Source: Lachnospiraceae bacterium (GTDB lineage Bacteria > Bacillota_A > Clostridia > Lachnospirales > Lachnospiraceae). Taken from it: a stretch of DNA of 27,192 nucleotides. Location of the stretch: positions 1-27,192 of the forward strand of contig JAEEXJ010000039.1 of NCBI GenBank assembly GCA_016291475.1, written 5' to 3'. Shown here piece by piece: positions 1 to 7,486 of the stretch; within the stretch, counting starts at the first letter, position 1, and the number at the start of each line of letters is the position of its first letter. The position numbers were made by a program, and so were the translations under genes. The notes under the pieces are model-generated. The model was not told the origin of the DNA. It saw nothing but the letters and a program-made list of their open reading frames with translations, and did no database searches.

Positions 1-1558
1 TATTACCTGAGTTGAATACTCTCTTCTGATAAATACCTGCATCAAAGTGATAAGTATATTTATTGAAGTTACCTTCAAAGTTTTCAGCACTGGTGAGCAC
101 ACCGCCGTTTGCTGCGGTTGCTGCGATGCTTCTTGCGTCCATAAGTGCAACGGATGCAACCTGACCGTTCTGAACCTTGGAACCTTCTCTGTTGGGGAAG
201 TTTCTGGTTGAGTGACGGATTGAAAATGCATTATTGGAAGGAGTATCTCCCGCGCCGAAGCAGGGACCGCAGAATGCAGTCTTAAGAACCGCACCGGTCT
301 CAAGGATTGTAGCAGCACATCCGTTCTTAATGATCTCCATATATACCGGCATTGATGCAGGATATACGCTGAGGGTGAATTCTCCGTCTCCGATGGAAGC
401 ACCCTTGAGGATATCCGCAGCAGCACAGATATTTTCAAATCCGCCGCCGGCACATCCTGCGATAATACCCTGATCTACATAGAACTTACCGCCCCTGAGC
501 TTACTCATGAGCTCGAACTCTACTTTATCGCCGAATGAAACCTTTGCTCTCTCCTCAGCCTCATGGATGATATCCTCGGGATTAGCGTTAAACTCATCAA
601 TGGTAAATGCATTGCTGGGATGGAAAGGCATTGCGATCATAGGCTTGATCTCGGAAAGATCTACAATGACCGCACCGTCATAATATGCTACGGCACCGGG
701 ATCCATCTTGTAATAATCCTCTCCTCTTCCGTGAATCTCAAGGAATTCCTTGGTCTTATCATCGGTAACCCAAATAGATGACAGGCATGTCGTTTCTGTG
801 GTCATTACATCGACACCGATCCTGAAATCTTCGGAAAGATTTGCCACGCCGGGTCCCACAAACTCCATTACCTTATTCTTAACATATCCGTTCTTAAATA
901 CAGCTCCGATGATCGCGATGGCTACGTCCTGAGGTCCTACTCCCTTTCTGGGTGAACCGGTGAGGTAGATCGCTACAATACCGGGCATTGCTACATCATA
1001 GGTCTGTCCGAGAAGCTGCTTAACAAGCTCGGGGCCGCCCTCTCCCATAGCCATTGTTCCGAGAGCACCGTATCTGGTGTGGGAGTCGGAGCCGAGGATC
1101 ATCTTTCCGCATCCTGCCATCATTTCACGCTCGAACTGATGGATGACTGCCTGGTGAGGAGGTACATAGATTCCGCCGTACTTTCTGGCAGCGGAAAGTC
1201 CGAATACGTGATCGTCCTCATTGATGGTTCCGCCTACCGCACAAAGGGAATTGTGGCAGTTGGTAAGAACGTAGGGGATGGGGAACTTATCAAGTCCCGA
1301 TGCTCTTGCAGTCTGGATGATACCTACGAAAGTGATATCGTGGCTTGCAAGCGAATCGTACTTGATCTTGAGGTTCTCCATATTTCCGGATGTATTGTGC
1401 TTCTCCAGAATGGAATAAGCCATGGTTGAGCGCTTAGCTTCAGCCTTATCGGGAGCACTTCCCGTAAGCGATGTGATCTTAGCGCTTGCCTGCGCATCAT
1501 CCTCGACAAGCTCCGTGCCGTTTACAAGATATGCGCCGCCGTCTGTAAGTCTGATCAT
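1..1558 (-). CDS. Aconitase-family hydratase (YbhJ-like), 3' end cut by window edge
   Basis: This is a 4Fe-4S hydro-lyase of the aconitase/isopropylmalate dehydratase superfamily, probably cytosolic. The visible part is 519 complete codons and the C-terminus lies beyond the left edge. The N-terminus [18 protein letters not shown] and the layout resemble the uncharacterised YbhJ-type hydratases (about 750 residues) more than true aconitase; that family assignment is from memory. Visible superfamily motifs are [25 protein letters not shown], and three cysteines placed like the cluster ligands: Cys369 (AGCAGGG) and Cys430/Cys433 (CGPC). The 61-residue gap between Cys369 and the CxxC pair fits the spacing in aconitase. 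The ATG at 1558 has a GAGGAG ribosome site just upstream. It lies 52 bases after glgP and a perfect hairpin sits between them, so it may be the third gene of the ileS operon or partly uncoupled from it. The substrate cannot be told from sequence; citrate, isocitrate or another hydroxy-di/tricarboxylate are all possible. Confidence 0.85.
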   Translation of the reverse strand, partial: MIRLTDGGAYLVNGTELVEDDAQASAKITSLTGSAPDKAEAKRSTMAYSILEKHNTSGNMENLKIKYDSLASHDITFVGIIQTARASGLDKFPIPYVLTNCHNSLCAVGGTINEDDHVFGLSAARKYGGIYVPPHQAVIHQFEREMMAGCGKMILGSDSHTRYGALGTMAMGEGGPELVKQLLGQTYDVAMPGIVAIYLTGSPRKGVGPQDVAIAIIGAVFKNGYVKNKVMEFVGPGVANLSEDFRIGVDVMTTETTCLSSIWVTDDKTKEFLEIHGRGEDYYKMDPGAVAYYDGAVIVDLSEIKPMIAMPFHPSNAFTIDEFNANPEDIIHEAEERAKVSFGDKVEFELMSKLRGGKFYVDQGIIAGCAGGGFENICAAADILKGASIGDGEFTLSVYPASMPVYMEIIKNGCAATILETGAVLKTAFCGPCFGAGDTPSNNAFSIRHSTRNFPNREGSKVQNGQVASVALMDARSIAATAANGGVLTSAENFEGNFNKYTYHFDAGIYQKRVFNSGN

Positions 1559-1579
1559 AAATATATCTCCTCATAAATG

Positions 1580-1603
1580 GTACCGGAGCCGGAGCTCCGG
1601 TAC
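1580..1603. other. Perfect 10-bp inverted repeat (hairpin) between glgP and the hydratase
   Basis: The arms at 1580-1589 and 1594-1603 (GTACCGGAGC / GCTCCGGTAC) pair perfectly around a 4-base loop. On the minus strand the hairpin starts 7 bases after the glgP stop and ends about 8 bases before the hydratase ribosome site. No clear U-tract follows on the minus strand, so it does not look like an efficient intrinsic terminator. It could act as an mRNA stabiliser, a processing site or a partial terminator that lowers hydratase expression. Confidence 0.7.
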
Positions 1604-1610
1604 ATTTTAA

Positions 1611-4121
1611 TTACTTCTCCGTCTTTGATGCTTTTCTTCTAAGAACCACCTTATCCAGCTTCCAGATATCATCAACATACTGCTGAATGGTTCTGTCGGA
1701 AGTGAACTTTCCGGAACATGCCACATTGAGTATCGCACTCTTTGCCCACGCTGCCTGGTTCTCATAATATTCAACGATCTTAGCTCTTGCATCCGAGTAA
1801 GACTTAAAATCCTTAAGGATAAAATATGTATCGGCCTTGGATGTGGACTGAGTGTTCAGAAGACTGTTGTAAAGAGGTCTGAACAGCTCCGTATCGGATG
1901 AATAAGTTCCGTTGATCAGCTGCATGAGTACGCGTCTGATATCGGGATCGTTATTGAAGATCTGCATGGGATCGTAGCCGCCGTTATTTTCGAAGCTGAT
2001 TACCTCATCGGAACTCATACCGAAGATGAAAGCATTCTCTTCACCGACTTCCTTTACGATCTCAACGTTCGCTCCGTCCATGGTTCCGAGAGTGAGTGCT
2101 CCGTTAAGCATGAACTTCATGTTACCGGTTCCGGATGCCTCCTTGGAAGCGGTTGAGATCTGCTCGGAAATATCCGATGCCGCAAAGATAAGCTCTGCAT
2201 TCGATACATTATAGTTCTCGATGAACACGATCTTCATAAGATCCTTAACATCGGGATCGTTATTTACGACATCAGCTACCGAATTGATAAGCTTGATCGT
2301 AAGCTTCGCGTTCTTATATCCTGCAGCTGCCTTCGCTCCGAAGATAAATGTTCTCGGAGTAAATTCCATATCGGGATGATCCTTAAGTTCATTGTACAGA
2401 TACATGATATGGAGAATGTTCATAAGCTGTCTCTTATATTCATGGAGACGCTTTACCTGAACATCGAAGATGGATCTGGGATCCACTTCTATTCCGTTAT
2501 GCTCGGAAATGTACTTTGCAAGGCGAACCTTATTGCGGTACTTAATATTCATGAACTCCTTCTGTGCCTTCTTATCATCGGCATAGATAGCGAGCTCGTG
2601 GATATGAGGGAGATCGGTGATCCACTCATTTCCTATATGTTCGGTGATCCAGTCCGCAAGAAGAGGATTTCCGTGAAGGAGGAATCTTCTCTGGGTGATA
2701 CCGTTTGTCTTATTGTTGAATTTCTCGGGGAACATCTCATAGAAGTCCCTGAGTTCCTGTTTCTTAAGGATCTCGGTGTGAAGCTCGGCAACACCGTTTA
2801 CGGAATATCCGGATACGATAGCCATATGTGCCATCTTGACCTGACCGTCATAAATGACTGCCATCTTGCGGATCTTCTCGTTTACATCCACGCCGGGAAC
2901 ATTCGAATATTTCTCTTTAACCTGCTCGATGAATCTTCTGTTAATCTCTTCTACAATCTGGTAGATCCTGGGAAGGAGACGGCTGAAGAGTTCGATGGGC
3001 CACTTCTCGAGAGCTTCGCTCATGATGGTGTGGTTGGTATAAGCACAGGTCTTTGTGGTGACATCCCATGCTTCGTCCCATGAAAGCCCGTGGTCATCCA
3101 TAAGAACTCTCATAAGTTCTGCGATGGCAACGGTAGGATGGGTATCGTTGAGCTGGAACGTTACTTTCTCGTGGAACTTCCTGATATCCTTATGGGCACG
3201 CATGTACTTCTCGACGGCTTCCTGAACCGATGCGGAGATAAAGAAGTACTGCTGCTTAAGTCTGAGTTCCTTGCCCGCATAGTGATTGTCGTTGGGATAG
3301 AGAACCTCAACGATATTCTTGGCAAGATTTGCCTGTTCAACGGATCTCTGATAATCACCCTTATCGAATGCATCGAGCTGGAAGCATTCAACCGGCTCCG
3401 CATCCCATATTCTGAGTGTGTTAACGATTCCGTTTCCGTAACCGACGATGGGAATATCAAAAGGAATTGCCCTTACGGACTGATAGTCCTTCTGGGTGAA
3501 GATTCCCCTTCCGTTCTCGTCGGTATGAAAATCAACATATCCGCCGAACTTGATCTCCTTGGCATATTCGGGACGGCGGAGTTCGAAAGGATTTCCGTTT
3601 GCAAGCCAGTTATCGGGAACTTCAACCTGATATCCGTCCTCGATCTTCTGCTTGAACATTCCGTAACGATATCGGATTCCGCATCCGTATGCGGGATATC
3701 CGAGAGTTGCAAGTGAATCCAGGAAACATGCGGCAAGCCTTCCGAGACCACCGTTTCCGAGAGCTGCATCGGGTTCCTGATCTTCGACCACATTCAGGTC
3801 GAGTCCCATTTCCTCACATGCTTCTTGTACAGGCTTATAAGCCTCCATGTTAATAAGGCTGTTGCCGAGGGCTCTTCCCATAAGGAATTCCATCGACATG
3901 TAGTAAACCATCTTGGGATCTTCTTTTTCATATGCTTCCTGGGTCTCGATCCACATATCCATGATCTGATCCTTGATGGCATATGATACTGCCTGGAAGA
4001 TCTGCTGGGGAGTTGCCTCCTCCATCGATTTCCTGAAAAGTGTCTTTACATTGTAGTTGACGCTTCTCTTAAAAAGTTCCTTATCAAACTTATCTCTCTT
4101 GGTAGCACCCGAATTCTTCAA
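1611..4121 (-). CDS. glgP: Glycogen/starch/maltodextrin phosphorylase
   Basis: Cytosolic PLP-dependent GT35 phosphorylase that releases glucose-1-phosphate from alpha-1,4-glucans using phosphate. The family is clear from GNGGLGRLAACFLDSLATLG near the N-terminus, from FQLNDTHPT, and from the PLP signature EASGTGNMKFMLNGA, in which Lys669 would form the Schiff base. Predicted length is 836 residues, typical for bacterial GlgP. The chosen start is TTG at 4121, because AAAGGAG at 4130-4136 sits 8 bases upstream. A reading frame extending to 4202 would add 27 residues unlike the family and would overlap the end of ileS. The gene begins 32 bases after the ileS stop with no visible promoter between, so it is probably co-transcribed with ileS. 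The preferred glucan (glycogen or maltodextrin) cannot be decided from sequence. Confidence 0.96.
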   Translation of the reverse strand: MKNSGATKRDKFDKELFKRSVNYNVKTLFRKSMEEATPQQIFQAVSYAIKDQIMDMWIETQEAYEKEDPKMVYYMSMEFLMGRALGNSLINMEAYKPVQEACEEMGLDLNVVEDQEPDAALGNGGLGRLAACFLDSLATLGYPAYGCGIRYRYGMFKQKIEDGYQVEVPDNWLANGNPFELRRPEYAKEIKFGGYVDFHTDENGRGIFTQKDYQSVRAIPFDIPIVGYGNGIVNTLRIWDAEPVECFQLDAFDKGDYQRSVEQANLAKNIVEVLYPNDNHYAGKELRLKQQYFFISASVQEAVEKYMRAHKDIRKFHEKVTFQLNDTHPTVAIAELMRVLMDDHGLSWDEAWDVTTKTCAYTNHTIMSEALEKWPIELFSRLLPRIYQIVEEINRRFIEQVKEKYSNVPGVDVNEKIRKMAVIYDGQVKMAHMAIVSGYSVNGVAELHTEILKKQELRDFYEMFPEKFNNKTNGITQRRFLLHGNPLLADWITEHIGNEWITDLPHIHELAIYADDKKAQKEFMNIKYRNKVRLAKYISEHNGIEVDPRSIFDVQVKRLHEYKRQLMNILHIMYLYNELKDHPDMEFTPRTFIFGAKAAAGYKNAKLTIKLINSVADVVNNDPDVKDLMKIVFIENYNVSNAELIFAASDISEQISTASKEASGTGNMKFMLNGALTLGTMDGANVEIVKEVGEENAFIFGMSSDEVISFENNGGYDPMQIFNNDPDIRRVLMQLINGTYSSDTELFRPLYNSLLNTQSTSKADTYFILKDFKSYSDARAKIVEYYENQAAWAKSAILNVACSGKFTSDRTIQQYVDDIWKLDKVVLRRKASKTEK

Positions 4122-4129
4122 TATCGTAT

Positions 4130-4136
4130 CTCCTTT
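4130..4136 (-). promoter_or_regulatory. Ribosome binding site that fixes the TTG start of glgP
   Basis: AAAGGAG on the minus strand lies 8 bases before TTG at 4121. No ATG or GTG in frame is better placed, so this site decides the non-ATG start. Confidence 0.75.
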
Positions 4137-4153
4137 CAAAGAAATATGATTTG

Positions 4154-7100
4154 TCAGATCTTTTCGAGACTGATAGTAACTTTTTCGCCGTTGATATCCC
4201 ATTCTTTGGAGAATGCGAAATCCTTGCCTGATGTAATTTCATCTGCGAGAAGCTTAGTGGAGATCTGCTCCTCATTCTTTTTGACAATACCGAGAAGTTT
4301 TTCGTTTCCGTTCAGTGAGATGCGGATGTGATCCATAACTTCGAATCCGGAATCCTTACGCATGGTCTGAACCTTGGAAACAAGCTCGGCTGCGAATCCC
4401 TCTTCAATGAGTTCATCGGTGAGATTAAGATCGAGAACTACGGTCATGCCGTGATCCTCGGATGCTTCGTAACCTTCCTTCTTGGTCATCTCGATAAGAA
4501 GGTCTTCCTTGGTAAGCTCTACGGTATCTCCGTTTACATCAAATGAGAGCGATCCCTTGGATTCGAGTTCATCCATAGCCGCATTTCCGTCGATCTCCTT
4601 AAGGTACTTCTGGATTCCTCCGAGAAGCTTGCCGTACTTGGGACCTACGGTCTTAAGCTGGGGCTTGAAGATATATGTGGTGAAGTCTCTTACGTCCTCG
4701 GCAAAAACAACTTCCTTGACGTTGAGCTCTTCTCTGATGATATCGATGTAGAACTCATCCAGCTTCTCATCACTCTTGATGTACATCTTGGAGATGGGCT
4801 GACGGTTCTTTACCGCACCTTCGTTTCTGCAAGCTCGTCCGAGAACAACCGCATCGAGAACGGTCTCCATCTTCTCCTCAAGCTCTGTATCGATGAGTTT
4901 CTCATCAGCTACGGGGTAATCGCAGAGATGGATACTCTCGGGAGCGTTCGCATCGGAATTTCTTACGATGTTCTGATAGATGCTCTCTGTCATGAAGGGG
5001 ATCATGGGAGCTGCTACCTTGGAGATGGTAACAAGTGCGGTGTAAAGGGTCATGTAAGCATTGATCTTGTCCTGCTCCATTCCCTTAGCCCAGAATCTCT
5101 CACGGCTGCGGCGTACATACCAGTTACTCATCTCATCGACGAATTTCTCAAGTGCTGCGCCTGCCTCGGGGATCTTGTACTGATCAAGGTCTCCGTCGAC
5201 TTCCTTTACGCAGGTATTAAGTCTGGAAAGAAGCCACTTATCCATAACAGGAAGCTTGTCGTACTCAAGGCTGTACTTGCCTGCATCGAAACCATCGATG
5301 TTTGCATAGAGTACGAAAAATGCATATGTGTTCCAAAGAGTACCGAGGAACTTTCTCTGTCCTTCGATAACAGCGGTCTCGGAGAATCTCTTGGGAAGCC
5401 AGGGAGCCGCGCTGGTATAGAAATACCATCTGATGGCGTCCGCACCGAACTTGCCGAGTGCTTCCATGGGATCTACTACGTTTCCGAGATGCTTACTCAT
5501 CTTTCTTCCCTGTTCATCCTGAACAAGGCCGAGAACGATGACATTCTCATAAGGGGACTTGTTGAACAGAAGCGTTCCTTCAGCCATGAGGGAGTAGAAC
5601 CATCCTCTGGTCTGGTCTACAGCTTCGGAAATGAATGCTGCGGGGAACTGCTTTTCAAAAACCTCTTTATTTTCGAACGGATAATGGTGCTGAGCAAAAG
5701 GCATCGCACCGGAGTCAAACCAGCAGTCGATAACTTCGGGAACTCTCTTCATCTCTTTGCCACAGTCGGGACACTTGCAGGTTATCTCGTCGATATAAGG
5801 TCTGTGAAGTTCGACGGTCTTAGCCTTCTCGTCTCCGCTTGCCGCATAGAGTTCTTCTCTGGATCCGATACAGATCCTCTTTCCGCACTCGCACTCCCAG
5901 ATGTTGAGCGGGGTGCCCCAGTAACGGTTTCTTGAAAGAGCCCAATCCTGAATGTTCTCGAGCCAGTTTCCGAATCTTCCGGTTCCGATGGACTCGGGCA
6001 TCCAGTGAACGGTTTTGTTATTTCTTACAAGGTCATCCTTAACGGCGGTAACCTTTACATACCATGACTCGCGTGCATAGTAGAGAAGCGGAGTGTCGCA
6101 TCTCCAGCAGAAAGGATAATCGTGCTCGAACTTGGGAGCATCGAAGAGCTTTCCGTCAGCATCGAGATCTTTAAGTACAAGGGGATCGGCGTCCTTAACG
6201 AACTTTCCTTCGTAAGGAGTATCTGCTGTCATGTTACCCTTGCTGTCTACGAACTGTACGAAAGGAAGGTCATATTCACGTCCTACACGGGAGTCGTCCT
6301 CACCGAATGCGGGAGCGATATGAACAATACCGGTACCGTCGGTCATTGTTACATAATCATCTTTAACGATGAAATGCGCTTTCTTATGCTGTTTGTCAGC
6401 TGCCTTAGCCGCACCTTCAAAGAGAGGCTCATACTCCATTCTCTCGAGGTCGCTTCCGACATATTTCTCGATAACTTCATATGCGGGAGCATCATCTGTC
6501 TTAAACTTGCCGAGAACAGTATCGCAAAGTGCCTCTGCAAGGATATAGGTATATCCGTCTGCTGCCTTAACCTTTACATAGCTCTCGGAAGGGTTAACGC
6601 AGAGTGCAACGTTTGAAGGAAGGGTCCAGGGAGTTGTGGTCCATGCAAGGAAATAGAAATCCCCGTCCTTAGCCTTGAAACGAACGATAGCGGAACGCTC
6701 CTTTACGGTCTTATATCCCTGAGCTACCTCGTGTGATGAAAGAGGAGTTCCGCATCTGGGGCAGTAAGGAACGATCTTGAAGCCCTTGTAGAGCAGTCCC
6801 TTATCCCAGATTGTTTTAAGAGCCCACCACTCGGACTCGATATAGTTGTCATCATAAGTGATGTAGGGATTGTCCATATCAGCCCAGAAGCCGATCTTGC
6901 CGGAGAAATCCTCCCACATTCCCTTATATTTCCATACAGACTCCTTACATTTGCCGATGAAAGGCTCAAGTCCGTATCCTTCGATCTGTTCCTTGCCGTT
7001 GATACCGAGAAGCTTCTCGACCTCAAGTTCTACGGGAAGACCGTGAGTGTCCCATCCCGCCTTTCTGGGAACCTGATATCCCTTCATGGTGCGATATCTG

Positions 7101-7306
7101 GGGATCATGTCCTTGATGGTACGGGTCTCTACATGACCGATATGGGGCTTTCCGTTGGCAGTGGGAGGTCCGTCGTAAAAGGTATAAATAGGGCCTTCCT
7201 TGCGGGAATCGATGCTTTTTCTGAATATGTCGTTCTCCGCCCAGAATTTTTCTACTTCTGCCTCTCTCTGCGTAAAGGAGAGATCGGAATTCACCTGCTT
7301 ATACAT
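4154..7306 (-). CDS. ileS: Isoleucyl-tRNA synthetase, class-2 (eukaryote-like) type
   Basis: Charges tRNA-Ile with isoleucine in the cytosol. Class I synthetase motifs are intact: HIGH at residues 55-58 (GKPHIGH) and KMSKH at 602-606. The editing/connective region and the anticodon-binding domain follow the Rossmann fold. WDTHGLPVELEVEKLLGI and the total of 1050 residues place it in the long IleS2 lineage, which lacks the C-terminal zinc finger of E. coli-type IleS. Internal cysteine pairs (CPRCGT, CWRCDT, CKCPDC) are visible in the connective regions. Start: ATG at 7306 is preceded by GGAGGAAGTT; an upstream ATG at 7330 lacks a ribosome site and falls in the leader. IleS2 enzymes are generally less sensitive to mupirocin (established for the lineage); resistance here is inference. 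It heads an operon with glgP 32 bases downstream. Confidence 0.97.
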   Translation of the reverse strand: MYKQVNSDLSFTQREAEVEKFWAENDIFRKSIDSRKEGPIYTFYDGPPTANGKPHIGHVETRTIKDMIPRYRTMKGYQVPRKAGWDTHGLPVELEVEKLLGINGKEQIEGYGLEPFIGKCKESVWKYKGMWEDFSGKIGFWADMDNPYITYDDNYIESEWWALKTIWDKGLLYKGFKIVPYCPRCGTPLSSHEVAQGYKTVKERSAIVRFKAKDGDFYFLAWTTTPWTLPSNVALCVNPSESYVKVKAADGYTYILAEALCDTVLGKFKTDDAPAYEVIEKYVGSDLERMEYEPLFEGAAKAADKQHKKAHFIVKDDYVTMTDGTGIVHIAPAFGEDDSRVGREYDLPFVQFVDSKGNMTADTPYEGKFVKDADPLVLKDLDADGKLFDAPKFEHDYPFCWRCDTPLLYYARESWYVKVTAVKDDLVRNNKTVHWMPESIGTGRFGNWLENIQDWALSRNRYWGTPLNIWECECGKRICIGSREELYAASGDEKAKTVELHRPYIDEITCKCPDCGKEMKRVPEVIDCWFDSGAMPFAQHHYPFENKEVFEKQFPAAFISEAVDQTRGWFYSLMAEGTLLFNKSPYENVIVLGLVQDEQGRKMSKHLGNVVDPMEALGKFGADAIRWYFYTSAAPWLPKRFSETAVIEGQRKFLGTLWNTYAFFVLYANIDGFDAGKYSLEYDKLPVMDKWLLSRLNTCVKEVDGDLDQYKIPEAGAALEKFVDEMSNWYVRRSRERFWAKGMEQDKINAYMTLYTALVTISKVAAPMIPFMTESIYQNIVRNSDANAPESIHLCDYPVADEKLIDTELEEKMETVLDAVVLGRACRNEGAVKNRQPISKMYIKSDEKLDEFYIDIIREELNVKEVVFAEDVRDFTTYIFKPQLKTVGPKYGKLLGGIQKYLKEIDGNAAMDELESKGSLSFDVNGDTVELTKEDLLIEMTKKEGYEASEDHGMTVVLDLNLTDELIEEGFAAELVSKVQTMRKDSGFEVMDHIRISLNGNEKLLGIVKKNEEQISTKLLADEITSGKDFAFSKEWDINGEKVTISLEKI

Positions 7307-7320
7307 AACTTCCTCCTGTA

Positions 7321-7354
7321 ATAAAAACAAACCTCACCCTGGCAATGAGCGAGG
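7321..7354 (-). terminator. Terminator-like hairpin in the ileS leader (possible attenuator)
   Basis: On the minus strand CCTCGCTC (7354-7347) can pair with GGGTGAGG (7339-7332) around a 7-base loop, with two G-U pairs. It is followed at once by TTTGTTTTTAT. The structure lies between the promoter and the ileS ribosome site, so it could terminate transcription early. A T-box is not evident: the predicted leader is only about 80 bases, with no room for a specifier stem I and no full antiterminator consensus. Confidence 0.5.
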
Positions 7355-7387
7355 CGTCTTTGCTTCTCTACTATAAAAATGTATCAT
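7334..7387 (-). CDS. Possible 17-codon leader ORF upstream of ileS
   Basis: The short frame MIHFYSREAKTPRSLPG starts at ATG 7387, essentially at the predicted transcription start, so it would be leaderless. It stops at TGA inside the 3' arm of the leader hairpin. Its second codon is the Ile codon ATA. Its position is suggestive of translation-coupled control, but a 17-codon frame is easily found by chance and no ribosome site is present. It is listed because of where the stop falls, with low confidence. Confidence 0.2.
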   Translation of the reverse strand: MIHFYSREAKTPRSLPG

Positions 7388-7392
7388 CCGCA

Positions 7393-7421
7393 ATTTTAGT
7401 GTAAAATGCCGATATTGTCAA
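7393..7421 (-). promoter_or_regulatory. Sigma-A promoter of ileS operon
   Basis: On the minus strand TTGACA (7421-7416), a 17-base spacer and TAAAAT (7398-7393) form a near-consensus promoter. Transcription would begin near 7386, leaving a leader of about 80 bases before the ileS ATG. Confidence 0.8.
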
Positions 7422-7440
7422 TATTATCGCGGGTTTTGCA

Positions 7441-7469
7441 TTGTTTTTTGATAACGCGAAATATATAAT
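7441..7469 (+). promoter_or_regulatory. Probable promoter of the diguanylate cyclase gene
   Basis: A consensus TATAAT lies at 7464-7469. Only a weak -35 (TTGTTT at 7441-7446, 17-base spacer) is visible. The expected start near 7476 lies downstream of the first in-frame ATG (7472), which argues against that ATG as start. It is divergent from the ileS promoter, about 20 bases away. Confidence 0.55.
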
Positions 7470-7486
7470 ATATGGGTAGTTATTTT

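Noticed and set aside
2376..3716. Two long plus-strand frames (235 and 208 codons)
   Set aside because: Antisense to the well-supported glgP gene, with no recognisable domains.
4122..4202. 27-residue N-terminal extension of glgP
   Set aside because: No family match, overlaps the ileS end, and the ribosome site lies inside it before the TTG at 4121.
4928..5935. 335-codon open frame on the plus strand
   Set aside because: Entirely antisense to ileS, no ribosome site or family resemblance; a shadow of the codon bias of the real gene.
7307..7330. Longer ileS start at 7330
   Set aside because: No ribosome site there; GGAGG is placed for the ATG at 7306 and the added residues are leader sequence.
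7307..7421. T-box riboswitch before ileS
   Set aside because: AGGGTG in the leader resembles part of the T-box sequence, but the leader is too short for stem I and the rest of the motif is absent.
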